Source of the DNA: Oscillospiraceae bacterium
GTDB taxonomy: Bacteria; Bacillota; Clostridia; Oscillospirales; Oscillospiraceae
Direction: 5' to 3'
Length of the DNA stretch: 64,000 bases
Assembly: GCA_916988195.3 (NCBI GenBank)
Contig: CAKASQ030000061.1
Span: 62,001 to 126,000 of the forward strand
Every line of letters starts with the position of its first letter. Within the stretch, counting starts at the first letter, position 1. The translations under genes were made by a program, and so were the position numbers. The notes below the pieces were generated by a model that searched no databases, had not been told where the DNA came from, and saw only the letters and a list, made by a program, of their open reading frames with translations. Below are positions 33,686-41,734 of the stretch, piece by piece.

Positions 33686-35074
33686 ATGAAACAGAAACGA
33701 TGGACAGCGATATTGCTTGCGGTTTCACTTGCTGCGGCTATGATAGGGTGCGCGCCGAGGGTAGAGAGCTGCCCCGCGGCAGACCAGACCCAGCCCGGCG
33801 CGGCGTATGAAACGCTTGCCGAAGCGACGTATCCCGAAATGGCAAAGTATCCGGATGAAACCGCGTATATGAAAAAGGATGGCTCGTTTGACGACGAAGG
33901 CTTTTCGAAGGTCTATGACGCATGGTGGGCAGACAAGCGCGCCCGGCGGGATATCGATATAGACCGGGAGAATGTGCAGAGCTTCGTCCGGGCTTCGACC
34001 GGCGCGATGCTGGAGAGCGGAAATGGCGGCAATTTCGTCTATTCGCCCTTGAACGTGTACATGGCGCTCTCGATGCTGGCCGAGTGTACGGACGGCGATT
34101 CCCGGACGCAGATATTAAGCCTTCTCAGGGAGAATAGTCTTGAGGACGTGCGCGCGCAGGCCAAGGCGCTTTGGAACGCAAATTACTGCGCAGATGGCGC
34201 GGTGACGAGCGTGCTGGCAAGCTCTGTGTGGCTGGATGAAGGCGTAGGCTATGTGCAAAAAACGCTGGACACGTTGGCGCAGGACTATTATGCCTCGTCG
34301 TTTTCCGGTGAGATGGGAAGCGACAGCTATAACAAGGCGCTGCAAAACTGGCTCAACGAGCAGACCGGAGGACTCCTTCAGGAGCAGGCGAGCGGGCTGG
34401 AGTTTACGCCCGAGACGGTGATGGCCTTGGCCACCACGATTTACTACCGCGCGAAATGGTCAGAGGGATTTTCCAAGAGCCAGACGAGCGAGGATACCTT
34501 CCACGCGGATTCCGGCGATATCACCTGCGAGTTCATGCACCGCTCCGATACGGGAACGTATTACTGGGGCGAGAAGTTCGGCGCAGTGAACCTGTCTCTG
34601 CGGGAGAGCGGGGCTATGAAGCTGCTGCTTCCCGACGAAGGCGTAACGCCGGAAGCGCTTTTGCAAGATGAGGAAGCGATGAACTTTTTGCTTGGCGGCG
34701 AGGACTGGGAGAACAGCAAATTCCTGATTGTGAACCTCGCCGTTCCGAAGTTCGACGTTTCGTCCGACCTGAATTTGAACGCAGGACTACAGGCGCTCGG
34801 CGTGACGGATGTGTTCAGCGATGACACGGCGGACTTTTCTCCGGTGATCGAGAACGCTGACGGCGTATTCCTTTCCAGAGCCGAGCATGCTGCGCGCGTG
34901 GCGATCGACGAGGAGGGCGTGACGGCGGCAGCCTACACGGTCATGATGGAGGCGGGCGCGGCGGAGCCTCCCGACGAGGAGATCGACTTCACGCTCGACC
35001 GGCCATTCGTCTTTGCCATCACGTCGCAGGACGGCCTGCCGCTTTTCATCGGCGTTGTCAATACGCCGAACTGA
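33686..35074 (+). CDS. Serpin-family lipoprotein (second of two)
   Basis: A 462-residue protein: lipobox MIGC (C22), an N-terminal extension of about 75 residues not found in the first serpin, then the serpin fold with FVYSPLNVYMALSMLAE, ALATTIYYRAKW and the terminal LDRPFVFAITSQDGLPLFIGVV. The hinge is EEGVTAAAYTV (409-419), so inhibition is plausible but V412 and Y417 depart from the ideal. P1 would be near A425, in a small acidic loop, quite unlike the first serpin. GGAGGTG lies before the ATG. It is cotranscribed with the first serpin. Confidence 0.92.
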   Translation: MKQKRWTAILLAVSLAAAMIGCAPRVESCPAADQTQPGAAYETLAEATYPEMAKYPDETAYMKKDGSFDDEGFSKVYDAWWADKRARRDIDIDRENVQSFVRASTGAMLESGNGGNFVYSPLNVYMALSMLAECTDGDSRTQILSLLRENSLEDVRAQAKALWNANYCADGAVTSVLASSVWLDEGVGYVQKTLDTLAQDYYASSFSGEMGSDSYNKALQNWLNEQTGGLLQEQASGLEFTPETVMALATTIYYRAKWSEGFSKSQTSEDTFHADSGDITCEFMHRSDTGTYYWGEKFGAVNLSLRESGAMKLLLPDEGVTPEALLQDEEAMNFLLGGEDWENSKFLIVNLAVPKFDVSSDLNLNAGLQALGVTDVFSDDTADFSPVIENADGVFLSRAEHAARVAIDEEGVTAAAYTVMMEAGAAEPPDEEIDFTLDRPFVFAITSQDGLPLFIGVVNTPN

Positions 35075-35139
35075 GCAAAGAAATCCGAAACGGAGAAAGA
35101 AAGTAAATTATTTTTAGAAATCCAAAGGAGAAACCAACC

Positions 35140-35904
35140 ATGAAAAAGATGATCGCAATGATCCTCGCGCTCGCCTGCGTATTTAGCTTTGCGGCCTGCG
35201 CAAGCAAGAAGACAGATGACACCATCGGCGCAGAGAGTCCTTCGACCTCCGAGCAGCAGACCCAGACGCCTTCCGAAGACGCGGCAGCAGAGGAGCAGCC
35301 CTCTGACGACGCAGTTGCGACCATGCCCGACGACGACATGATCGACGATGAATTTGGCGTGGACGGCTCTGCGGCGCAGGAACCGGAAGGCGGAGAAAGT
35401 GCGGCAGAAGGCGGCACGGAAAAGGAAGAAAGCAAGCAGGCGGCGCTCGAGCTTCTCAACAAGGTCTGGTCGAGCTACACGGAGGACGAAAAGTTCCCGG
35501 CGGCCGGCGGTGACTATGACAACAGCGTGGACGATGCGGCGGGCGCAGTGAACATTGCGAACGCGGAAAACCTTTCGTACCTGTTTACCTTCCCGGCATC
35601 CGACGCTGTAAAGCTCGATGGCGCGGCGTCCCTGATGCACATGATGAACGGCAATACATTTACCTGCGGCGCGTTCCATGCGGCCAATGCGGAGGACGTT
35701 TCTTCCATCGTGGAGGATATTCACGCGGAGATTTCGGGCAAGCACTGGATGTGCGGCTTCCCGGATAAAATGCTCATCGCGACGAGCGGCAATCTGATCG
35801 TGTCGGTCTACGGCGATGAGGAGCTGGTCAACACCTTCCGCGACAAGCTGCTCGCGGTCGATAGCAGTTTCACGGCGGCCTACGACGAAGCCATCGACGC
35901 GTAA
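35140..35904 (+). CDS. Lipoprotein of unknown function
   Basis: A 254-residue lipoprotein: lipobox FAAC (C20), a long acidic Ser/Glu/Ala linker (about 25-105), then a compact C-terminal domain with LLNKVWSSY, LMHMMNGNTFTCGAFH and KHWMCGFPDKMLIA. I recall similar domains in clostridial lipoproteins of unknown role but cannot name the family. AAAGGAG precedes the ATG. It follows the serpins by 65 bases on the same strand, so it may belong to their transcript. Confidence 0.75.
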   Translation: MKKMIAMILALACVFSFAACASKKTDDTIGAESPSTSEQQTQTPSEDAAAEEQPSDDAVATMPDDDMIDDEFGVDGSAAQEPEGGESAAEGGTEKEESKQAALELLNKVWSSYTEDEKFPAAGGDYDNSVDDAAGAVNIANAENLSYLFTFPASDAVKLDGAASLMHMMNGNTFTCGAFHAANAEDVSSIVEDIHAEISGKHWMCGFPDKMLIATSGNLIVSVYGDEELVNTFRDKLLAVDSSFTAAYDEAIDA

Positions 35905-35930
35905 ATCCATATCATCCGACAGGAGGCTCT

Positions 35931-37334
35931 ATGCTTTTTTCCAGTATCCCGTTTTTGTATTACTTTTTGCCGCTGGTGCTGGCAGTCTATTTTCTGGTTC
36001 CGCGCGGCTTAAAAAACGCCGTGCTGTTTGCATCGAGCCTCCTGTTTTACGCTTGGGGCGAGCCAAGGTTCTGCCTGTTTATGCTGCTGAGCATCTTGCA
36101 GGGCTATGTGTTCGGGCGGCTGATCGAAAAGAATGCTGAGAATCGGAAGTGGTCAAAGATATTTTTGACCGCTTCTGTTCTGCTCAGCCTCGGACTTCTC
36201 GGCTACTGCAAATACGCGGACTTTTTTATTTCGAGCTTGAACGCCGTGACGGGGCTGTCTTTGAAATTGCTGCGTGTCGCGCTTCCCATCGGCATCAGCT
36301 TTTATACGTTTCAGATCCTGAGTTACGTTGTAGATGTGTACCGAAGGGACGTTCCCGCGCAGAAAAGCTTCTTGAAGCTCGGCACGTATATTGCGATGTT
36401 CCCACAGCTCATTGCGGGCCCCATCGTGCGCTACGCAGAGATCGCGCCGCAGCTGGACGCGCGGGAGACGACGTTCGAGGATATCGCGGCGGGCGCGGGC
36501 CGGTTTGTGATCGGACTGTCTAAAAAAGTTTTACTTGCAAATGTGCTCTATGAGATTATCACAGTCTTTCAGAAAAGCCGGGACTTATCCGTCCTTTTTT
36601 ATTGGCTCTACGCCGTGAGCTTCACCTTGCAGCTCTATTTTGACTTTTCGGGCTACAGCGATATGGCCATCGGCCTTGGCAGAATTTTTGGCTTCCATTT
36701 CTCCGAGAACTTCGACTATCCGTATATCTCCGGCTCTATCACGGAGTTCTGGCGGCGCTGGCACAAGAGCCTCGGATCGTGGTTTCGGGACTATGTTTAT
36801 ATTCCGCTGGGCGGCAACCGTGTGTCAAACGCCAAATGGCTGCGCAACATTCTTGTTGTCTGGCTTCTCACGGGACTTTGGCACGGGGCGAGCTGGAACT
36901 TCGTTTTATGGGGGCTCGGGTTTGCTGTGCTTCTCGTGGCGGAGAAGCTTCTGTATAAAGAGCGGTTGGAAAAAACGCATGTGCTCAAGCATGTGTATGT
37001 GCTGCTTTTTGTGACGCTGAGCTTTGTACTCTTTAACGCAAGTTCCGTGAAAGAGGCTGCTTCGCAGATCGGCGCAATGTTCGGCGCGGACGGACTGCCG
37101 CTTGTGAGCGCGGAGAGTCTGTATTACGCGAAAAGCTACGCCGTGACGTTCCTGATTGCCGCCGTCGGCGCAACGCCGGTCTGTAAAAACCTGATTTGCA
37201 GGCTTGCACAGACTAAATCCGGCGCGCGGGCAATGACGGTTTTGCAGCCAGCCTGGCTTCTTTTATTGCTCGCGGCGTGTACGGCGTTTCTGGTGGACGG
37301 TTCGTTTAATCCGTTCTTGTATTTCAGATTCTAG
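35931..37334 (+). CDS. MBOAT-family O-acyltransferase (AlgI/DltB-like)
   Basis: A 467-residue polytopic membrane protein with the MBOAT signature: NCxx-type region SITEFWRRWHKSLGSWFRDYVYIPLGGNR and the catalytic H318 in LTGLWHGASWNF. AlgI-type enzymes move acetyl groups across the membrane for O-acetylation of an exported polysaccharide. The next gene encodes an AlgJ/AlgX-like DHHW protein nine bases away, the usual partner. The polymer modified is not evident. Confidence 0.93.
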   Translation: MLFSSIPFLYYFLPLVLAVYFLVPRGLKNAVLFASSLLFYAWGEPRFCLFMLLSILQGYVFGRLIEKNAENRKWSKIFLTASVLLSLGLLGYCKYADFFISSLNAVTGLSLKLLRVALPIGISFYTFQILSYVVDVYRRDVPAQKSFLKLGTYIAMFPQLIAGPIVRYAEIAPQLDARETTFEDIAAGAGRFVIGLSKKVLLANVLYEIITVFQKSRDLSVLFYWLYAVSFTLQLYFDFSGYSDMAIGLGRIFGFHFSENFDYPYISGSITEFWRRWHKSLGSWFRDYVYIPLGGNRVSNAKWLRNILVVWLLTGLWHGASWNFVLWGLGFAVLLVAEKLLYKERLEKTHVLKHVYVLLFVTLSFVLFNASSVKEAASQIGAMFGADGLPLVSAESLYYAKSYAVTFLIAAVGATPVCKNLICRLAQTKSGARAMTVLQPAWLLLLLAACTAFLVDGSFNPFLYFRF

Positions 37335-37342
37335 GAGGCGGG

Positions 37343-38443
37343 ATGATGCGAAAAAAACAATCGATGCTGACTGTCCTGCTTCTGGGCGTGTTTCTCTTTG
37401 GCTTTGCCGTTTGGGGTATTTTGAAGCCTGCGGACGCGCAGTCGCAGTCCGAGCGGCGGGATCTGGCGCAGGCTCCGGCGTTTTCGCTTTCAGCGTTTGC
37501 AAGCGGAAAATGGACGGGCAGCTTTGAAAGCTACACGCTCGACCAGTTCCCGCTGCGTGAGCAGTTCCGGACACTCAAGAGCCTTGTCTCGCTCGGCGTG
37601 TTCCGGCAGAAGGACAACCACGGCGTATATTTTGCCGATGGGGTGGTCGCGAAGCTCGAGTACCCGATGAACGAGGAATCGTTAGCGCACGCGCAGGAGC
37701 GGTTTGGTTTTGTCTATGACAGGTATCTCAAGGGTACGAACGTCAAGACATACCTGTCGGTCATTCCGGACAAAAACTATTTTCTGGCATCACAGAACGG
37801 CTATCCGGCGCTGGGCTACGACGTGTTTTTTGCCTCGATGCAAACCGCTCTCCCGTGGGCGAGCTGGATTGACCTGACCGGCAGCCTCACAATTGACGAT
37901 TACTACAAAACCGATCTTCACTGGCGGCAGGAAAAGCTGCTGCCTGCGGCGAAAACAATCGCGGACGCAATGGGTGCGGAGATTTCCGGCGAGTTTACCG
38001 AGCACGAGCTGGACCGCGACTATTATGGGCTCTACTATGGCTATGCAGCGCTTCCGGTAAAGCCCGAGAAAATTTCGTATCTGACGAACAATGCCATCGA
38101 AAACGCCGTGGTAACGAATTTCGAAACAAATCAGAAGACGGCGGTCTACGACATGGAAAAGGCGGCAGGGAAGGACCCCTACGAAATGTTCCTGTCCGGC
38201 TCGGTGTCGCTGCTTACGATCGAGAACCCAAGCGCAAAAACAGACAAGGAGCTTGTCATTTTCCGGGATTCGTTCGCGAGCAGTCTCGCGCCGCTTCTTC
38301 TGGAGGGGTACGCGAAGATCACGCTCGTCGATATCCGGTATCTGCCGAGCGCGCGGCTGGGAAGCTTTGTGACATTTGACAAGCAGGACGTGCTGTTTTT
38401 ATACAGTGTGCCCGTGCTCAACAACAGCGAGACCATCAAATAA
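37343..38443 (+). CDS. DHHW (AlgJ/AlgX-like) acetyltransferase partner
   Basis: A 366-residue protein with one N-terminal membrane anchor and an SGNH-like extracellular domain. The DHHW-type motif is D191-L-H-W194 in KTDLHWRQ, and a later VIFRDSFASSLAP supplies the catalytic serine region. It should transfer acetyl groups delivered by the MBOAT protein onto an extracellular polysaccharide. AGGAGG precedes the ATG. Last gene before a strong terminator. Confidence 0.88.
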   Translation: MMRKKQSMLTVLLLGVFLFGFAVWGILKPADAQSQSERRDLAQAPAFSLSAFASGKWTGSFESYTLDQFPLREQFRTLKSLVSLGVFRQKDNHGVYFADGVVAKLEYPMNEESLAHAQERFGFVYDRYLKGTNVKTYLSVIPDKNYFLASQNGYPALGYDVFFASMQTALPWASWIDLTGSLTIDDYYKTDLHWRQEKLLPAAKTIADAMGAEISGEFTEHELDRDYYGLYYGYAALPVKPEKISYLTNNAIENAVVTNFETNQKTAVYDMEKAAGKDPYEMFLSGSVSLLTIENPSAKTDKELVIFRDSFASSLAPLLLEGYAKITLVDIRYLPSARLGSFVTFDKQDVLFLYSVPVLNNSETIK

Positions 38444-38450
38444 AGAACGA

Positions 38451-38486
38451 AGCGGGAGACAAGCCAAAGCTTGTCTCCCGCTTTTT
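38451..38486 (+). terminator. Terminator after the DHHW gene
   Basis: Stem AGCGGGAGACAAGC / GCTTGTCTCCCGCT with a CAAA loop, then a T run. Confidence 0.9.
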
Positions 38487-38563
38487 GCCGGAATTCAGAA
38501 AAATTAAGAAATTTCAGGAAAATTCTGTGCTATACTGAGAAAAACGCGAAAGGGGAGATCGGA

Positions 38564-39940
38564 ATGAAACGAGCGATTGCCGGTTTATTGGCAGGACTTC
38601 TGGTTTTGTCGCTAGCCGCGTGCCATGAACGGGAGGTTCAGACGCAGCAGATGCCCGAGACCATGCAGGAGGAAGCGCCCGCACCGGAAGCAAAACCGGA
38701 AGAGAAAATGCCCGCCGCGCCGGAAACCGAGCCGGGACAGGAAGCGCCTGCCGTTGGGCTTTCGGAGATTTTTTCCTCGGAGATGGGCGTGGCTTCGGCG
38801 GCGGAACTGGACGAGGAAGCGCGGGCATATTTCTTTGACTTTGCCGAGCGGTGGCGGCTGGACCTCCTGCCGGTGCCGACGGACGGCGTCTGGCCGGAGA
38901 AGACGGAAGCGTATCTTGAGTGGCTTGAGGTGACAACGCCTTGGGAGGAACGAACCGGGCGCATACCGGTGCGGGAGGCGATGGAGCGCGTGATGGCGGA
39001 GTTTTATGGTGTGCCGACGCTTTCCAATGACGGCGCGTGGGAGATCAAAGATGGCGCCTACGTGAGCCCGTTTATGGATGAAAGTGAGTATCAGGTGCGG
39101 CTGCCGGAGCTGATTTCGTGGCAGACGGGCGCGCTGGGAACATATTACACGCTGACGCTGGCCCCGGGCAATTGGGACGAAGGGTATCGGGAGCTTCGGG
39201 AGCGCTATGTGCAGGACGCGGAAATTCTGGAGGAGTCTGCGGGGCGCGTCTATGTAAGCTTTTTGCTCAATGATGACGGCGCGCCGGTCTTTACGAACAA
39301 GGTGCGCGCAGCAGATGGGGAAGCGCCCGATTACGTGGTTGCGCCGGAATTTGCGCCGGGGCTTTCCCGGCTGGGGCAGGACGCGGCATGGTTCCGGGCG
39401 CGGGAGGCGGCGCAGGAATGGCCGGGCCTTACGTGGAATGGCACGTCCATCTATGATCTGCTAATGGACGAGCTGAAAACGGTCTACGGAGAGCCGGAAC
39501 GAATCTCGCATGAGCCGTTTCTTCAGGAGGAATATTACGATGTGGTCGAGTTCCCGGACGGCTCGCAAGCGGGCGGCATCTGCTACGTAGATACGAGCAT
39601 GAAAAAGCCAAATGCGGCGTATCTTCGCTTGCTCGAGGGCACGGACGCTTGCGGCGTGACGGCGGGGGAGGACTACCGGGAGGCTGCCAACCGATTTCCG
39701 CGCGCAGGGCTCCCTGCTATCTATCGCGTAGACGAGCACACGGCGCTGCTGCTTCTTGGCGGCGAGGTGCGCTACATGGGGAAATACAGCCTCATCGAGT
39801 ACACAGACGGCGAACCGACCACACTCATGATCTGCGACGAGACGGCGATGTGCTTCCAAATCGAAGACAGCAAAATCGCCGCCGTCAGCTATCACGCACC
39901 GGAGGAGGCCAAGCAATTGCCTCTTACGAGATGTCCATAA
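38564..39940 (+). CDS. Lipoprotein of unknown function
   Basis: A 458-residue lipoprotein: lipobox LAAC (C20), a Pro/Glu/Ala-rich linker (about 25-65), then a large globular domain with no motif I can place. The start at 38564 is preceded by AGGGGAG; the frame extends further upstream into the terminator and is not used. It is monocistronic, flanked by a terminator and a repeat. A TATACT box at 38531-38536 could be its -10, but no matching -35 is obvious. Confidence 0.7.
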   Translation: MKRAIAGLLAGLLVLSLAACHEREVQTQQMPETMQEEAPAPEAKPEEKMPAAPETEPGQEAPAVGLSEIFSSEMGVASAAELDEEARAYFFDFAERWRLDLLPVPTDGVWPEKTEAYLEWLEVTTPWEERTGRIPVREAMERVMAEFYGVPTLSNDGAWEIKDGAYVSPFMDESEYQVRLPELISWQTGALGTYYTLTLAPGNWDEGYRELRERYVQDAEILEESAGRVYVSFLLNDDGAPVFTNKVRAADGEAPDYVVAPEFAPGLSRLGQDAAWFRAREAAQEWPGLTWNGTSIYDLLMDELKTVYGEPERISHEPFLQEEYYDVVEFPDGSQAGGICYVDTSMKKPNAAYLRLLEGTDACGVTAGEDYREAANRFPRAGLPAIYRVDEHTALLLLGGEVRYMGKYSLIEYTDGEPTTLMICDETAMCFQIEDSKIAAVSYHAPEEAKQLPLTRCP

Positions 39941-39945
39941 TCAAT

Positions 39946-40053
39946 GCGTAGGGGGCGATGCCCACATCGCCCCAAGGGAAGCGGCGAATTCGCATTGGAT
40001 TTCCGTAAAATCGGCGTAATTTGCCGGGTCGATGTGGGCATCGCCCCCTACGC
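39946..40053. repeat. 108-bp intergenic repeat, CGTAGGGG-ended family, copy 2
   Basis: The terminal inverted repeats are perfect over 24 bp (GCGTAGGGGGCGATGCCCAC... with its complement ending CGCCCCCTACGC). The core matches the copy at 32197-32304. It lies between the lipoprotein and oadG genes and contains no gene. Confidence 0.85.
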
Positions 40054-40103
40054 GTTTAGCGGAAGCTGAACGAAATACCGGGGCGGAATACAAGAATCTG
40101 GAC

Positions 40104-40140
40104 AAAAAGCGCACCGCACAGAGAGCATTGTGCGGTGCGC
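40104..40140 (-). terminator. Terminator of oadG
   Basis: On the minus strand a 12-bp perfect stem (GCGCACCGCACA / TGTGCGGTGCGC) followed by TTTTT, 19 bases past the stop. Confidence 0.85.
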
Positions 40141-40158
40141 GGGGCGTTTTATGTAGAA

Positions 40159-40515
40159 TCAATCCTTGATCTCGCGGATGGAGATGAAGCGCAGCTCGTT
40201 GAGGGGCTTTCCGAGCTTGTCGGCGACGATGGCCATGAGCATGGCGGCCGTCCGGTCGGGAACATCGTGGAGCTTCACTTCGCCCGCAGAGCCAGGGGCG
40301 ACTGCTTTCACGGCAGGTGCTGCAGGAGCGGCGGGCGCGGGAGCAGGAGCGGCGGCCTTTGCGGCAGCTTCTTTATTCTGCATGATTTTGCCGGAGGCCT
40401 TGGTGACGAGCATCAGCAAAATGAGGCCGAAAAATACGACGGCCATACCGAGCACGACGATCAAGGCTGCCGTTCCGATCGGAACATTTACCATTGCCTG
40501 GTTAATCAGAAACAT
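40159..40515 (-). CDS. OadG-family sodium pump decarboxylase gamma subunit
   Basis: A 118-residue protein: one membrane helix (about 14-36), an Ala/Pro-rich linker of the type found in biotin-carrier linkers, and a C-terminal segment (RTAAMLMAIVADKLGKPLNELRFISI). OadG holds the sodium-translocating decarboxylase together in the membrane. No alpha, beta or biotin-carrier subunit is within this window, so this is an isolated copy or the rest lies elsewhere. Confidence 0.75.
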   Translation of the reverse strand: MFLINQAMVNVPIGTAALIVVLGMAVVFFGLILLMLVTKASGKIMQNKEAAAKAAAPAPAPAAPAAPAVKAVAPGSAGEVKLHDVPDRTAAMLMAIVADKLGKPLNELRFISIREIKD

Positions 40516-40626
40516 CTTGTTTTTCTCCTTCTTCCAAAACCGCGTCGCGGCCGATTTCGGGAGTCATTATACCGTGAAAGTACGTTAAAGCGGCGTTAAA
40601 GAAGAAGGCAATTCTGAAAGGATTCG

Positions 40627-41313
40627 TTAACGGCTGAGCGCGCCGGGAATCGGCGCAATGAGGCGAAAATGACAGCGCTCGGTTTGTAGCAGACCGTCTT
40701 TTTGAAGGCGCGAAAGCTCTGCGGACATGGCCGAGCGCTCGATGCACAGATAGTCTGCCAGCTGCTGGCGGTCGAAGGGAATGTCAAATTCCAGCGAGCC
40801 CTGCCGGAGCGACTCGGACGAGAGATAGGACAGAAGCTTTTCCCGTGTGCGGCGCTTGCTCATGTGGGTGATCTTATCGTTCAGCTGCAAATTTTTCTTT
40901 GCCAGGACAGACACAAGATTCCGGATGAGCAGCGCGTGCTGCGGGCAGGTCTCCGAGCAGACGGTGAGGATCCGCTGGATGCTCAGGAACATGACCTTCG
41001 CAGGCGCGTTTGCGACGATGCTGACGTTCAGCACCGCACCCGGCGTTGCGGCGAAGGGCTCGGCAAATGTGCCGGGCGGCTGGATTTTCCCCATGATGTT
41101 CCGCTCGCCCCATAAATCTTCCTGTATGGCAAGGGCAGAGCCGGAAAGAAGCAGCCCCATCGCCTGCGTCGGGCTTCCAGCGAGAAGAATGTACTCGCCC
41201 GCACCGAACTCACGCACCGTCGCGCCCACGCAGTGCAGAACAGACTGAATCTGTCCGGGCACCATCGCGGCGAACAGGGGCGATTTTTGCAGCAGCGGTA
41301 AATATTTTTCCAT
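40627..41313 (-). CDS. Crp/Fnr-family transcriptional regulator
   Basis: A 228-residue regulator: cyclic-nucleotide-binding-like beta-barrel (about 1-120, with FGAGEYILLAGSPTQAMGLLLSG), a long dimer helix, and a C-terminal winged helix with RQQLADYLCIERSAMSAELSRLQKDGLL. The cysteines present (for example in CSETCPQH) are not arranged as the Fnr iron-sulfur cluster. It is divergent from a zinc-ribbon gene. In Clostridia such pairs can accompany hybrid-cluster protein genes, none of which is here. Confidence 0.88.
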   Translation of the reverse strand: MEKYLPLLQKSPLFAAMVPGQIQSVLHCVGATVREFGAGEYILLAGSPTQAMGLLLSGSALAIQEDLWGERNIMGKIQPPGTFAEPFAATPGAVLNVSIVANAPAKVMFLSIQRILTVCSETCPQHALLIRNLVSVLAKKNLQLNDKITHMSKRRTREKLLSYLSSESLRQGSLEFDIPFDRQQLADYLCIERSAMSAELSRLQKDGLLQTERCHFRLIAPIPGALSR

Positions 41314-41407
41314 CGCACAACCTCCAGTGTTGGAAATCGAACAGAACCTCTTGCGTCATTGTACTATAATACGATCAGAAAGACAAGCACAGAAAGGGGA
41401 GTGCACT

Positions 41408-41695
41408 ATGCTGTATTCCGGATGCCAGAGCAAATCCAAGGAGATTTCCATCACGGAGAAAATCTGCCCGCAGTGCGGAAATCCCGTCGAGCTTTTTTCG
41501 ACCGATACCGAGGTGACCTGCGACAAGTGCGGCTTTGTGATCTACAACGACATGCTCAGCTGCGTGCAGTGGTGCAAATACGCCAGAAAATGCGTCGGCG
41601 ACCAGATGTATGAGCAGATGATGGAAATCGCGAAGCACAACAAGGAAAAGGCCGCAAAGGAGCGTGCGGAAAAGGCCGCCGCAAAAGCGCAATAG
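41408..41695 (+). CDS. Small zinc-ribbon protein
   Basis: A 95-residue protein with CPQC and CDKC as zinc-ribbon knuckles, a second cysteine-containing stretch (CVQWCKYARKC), and a charged Lys/Ala/Glu helix at the end. Similar proteins are sometimes misnamed phosphohydrolases. AGGGGAG lies before the ATG at 41408, and a TATAAT (41365-41370) marks a likely promoter without a good -35. It is divergent from the Crp/Fnr-type regulator, which may control it. Confidence 0.72.
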   Translation: MLYSGCQSKSKEISITEKICPQCGNPVELFSTDTEVTCDKCGFVIYNDMLSCVQWCKYARKCVGDQMYEQMMEIAKHNKEKAAKERAEKAAAKAQ

Positions 41696-41734
41696 AACCG
41701 GTATCCCGGGAGGCAGACGCTTCCCGGGACCGCT

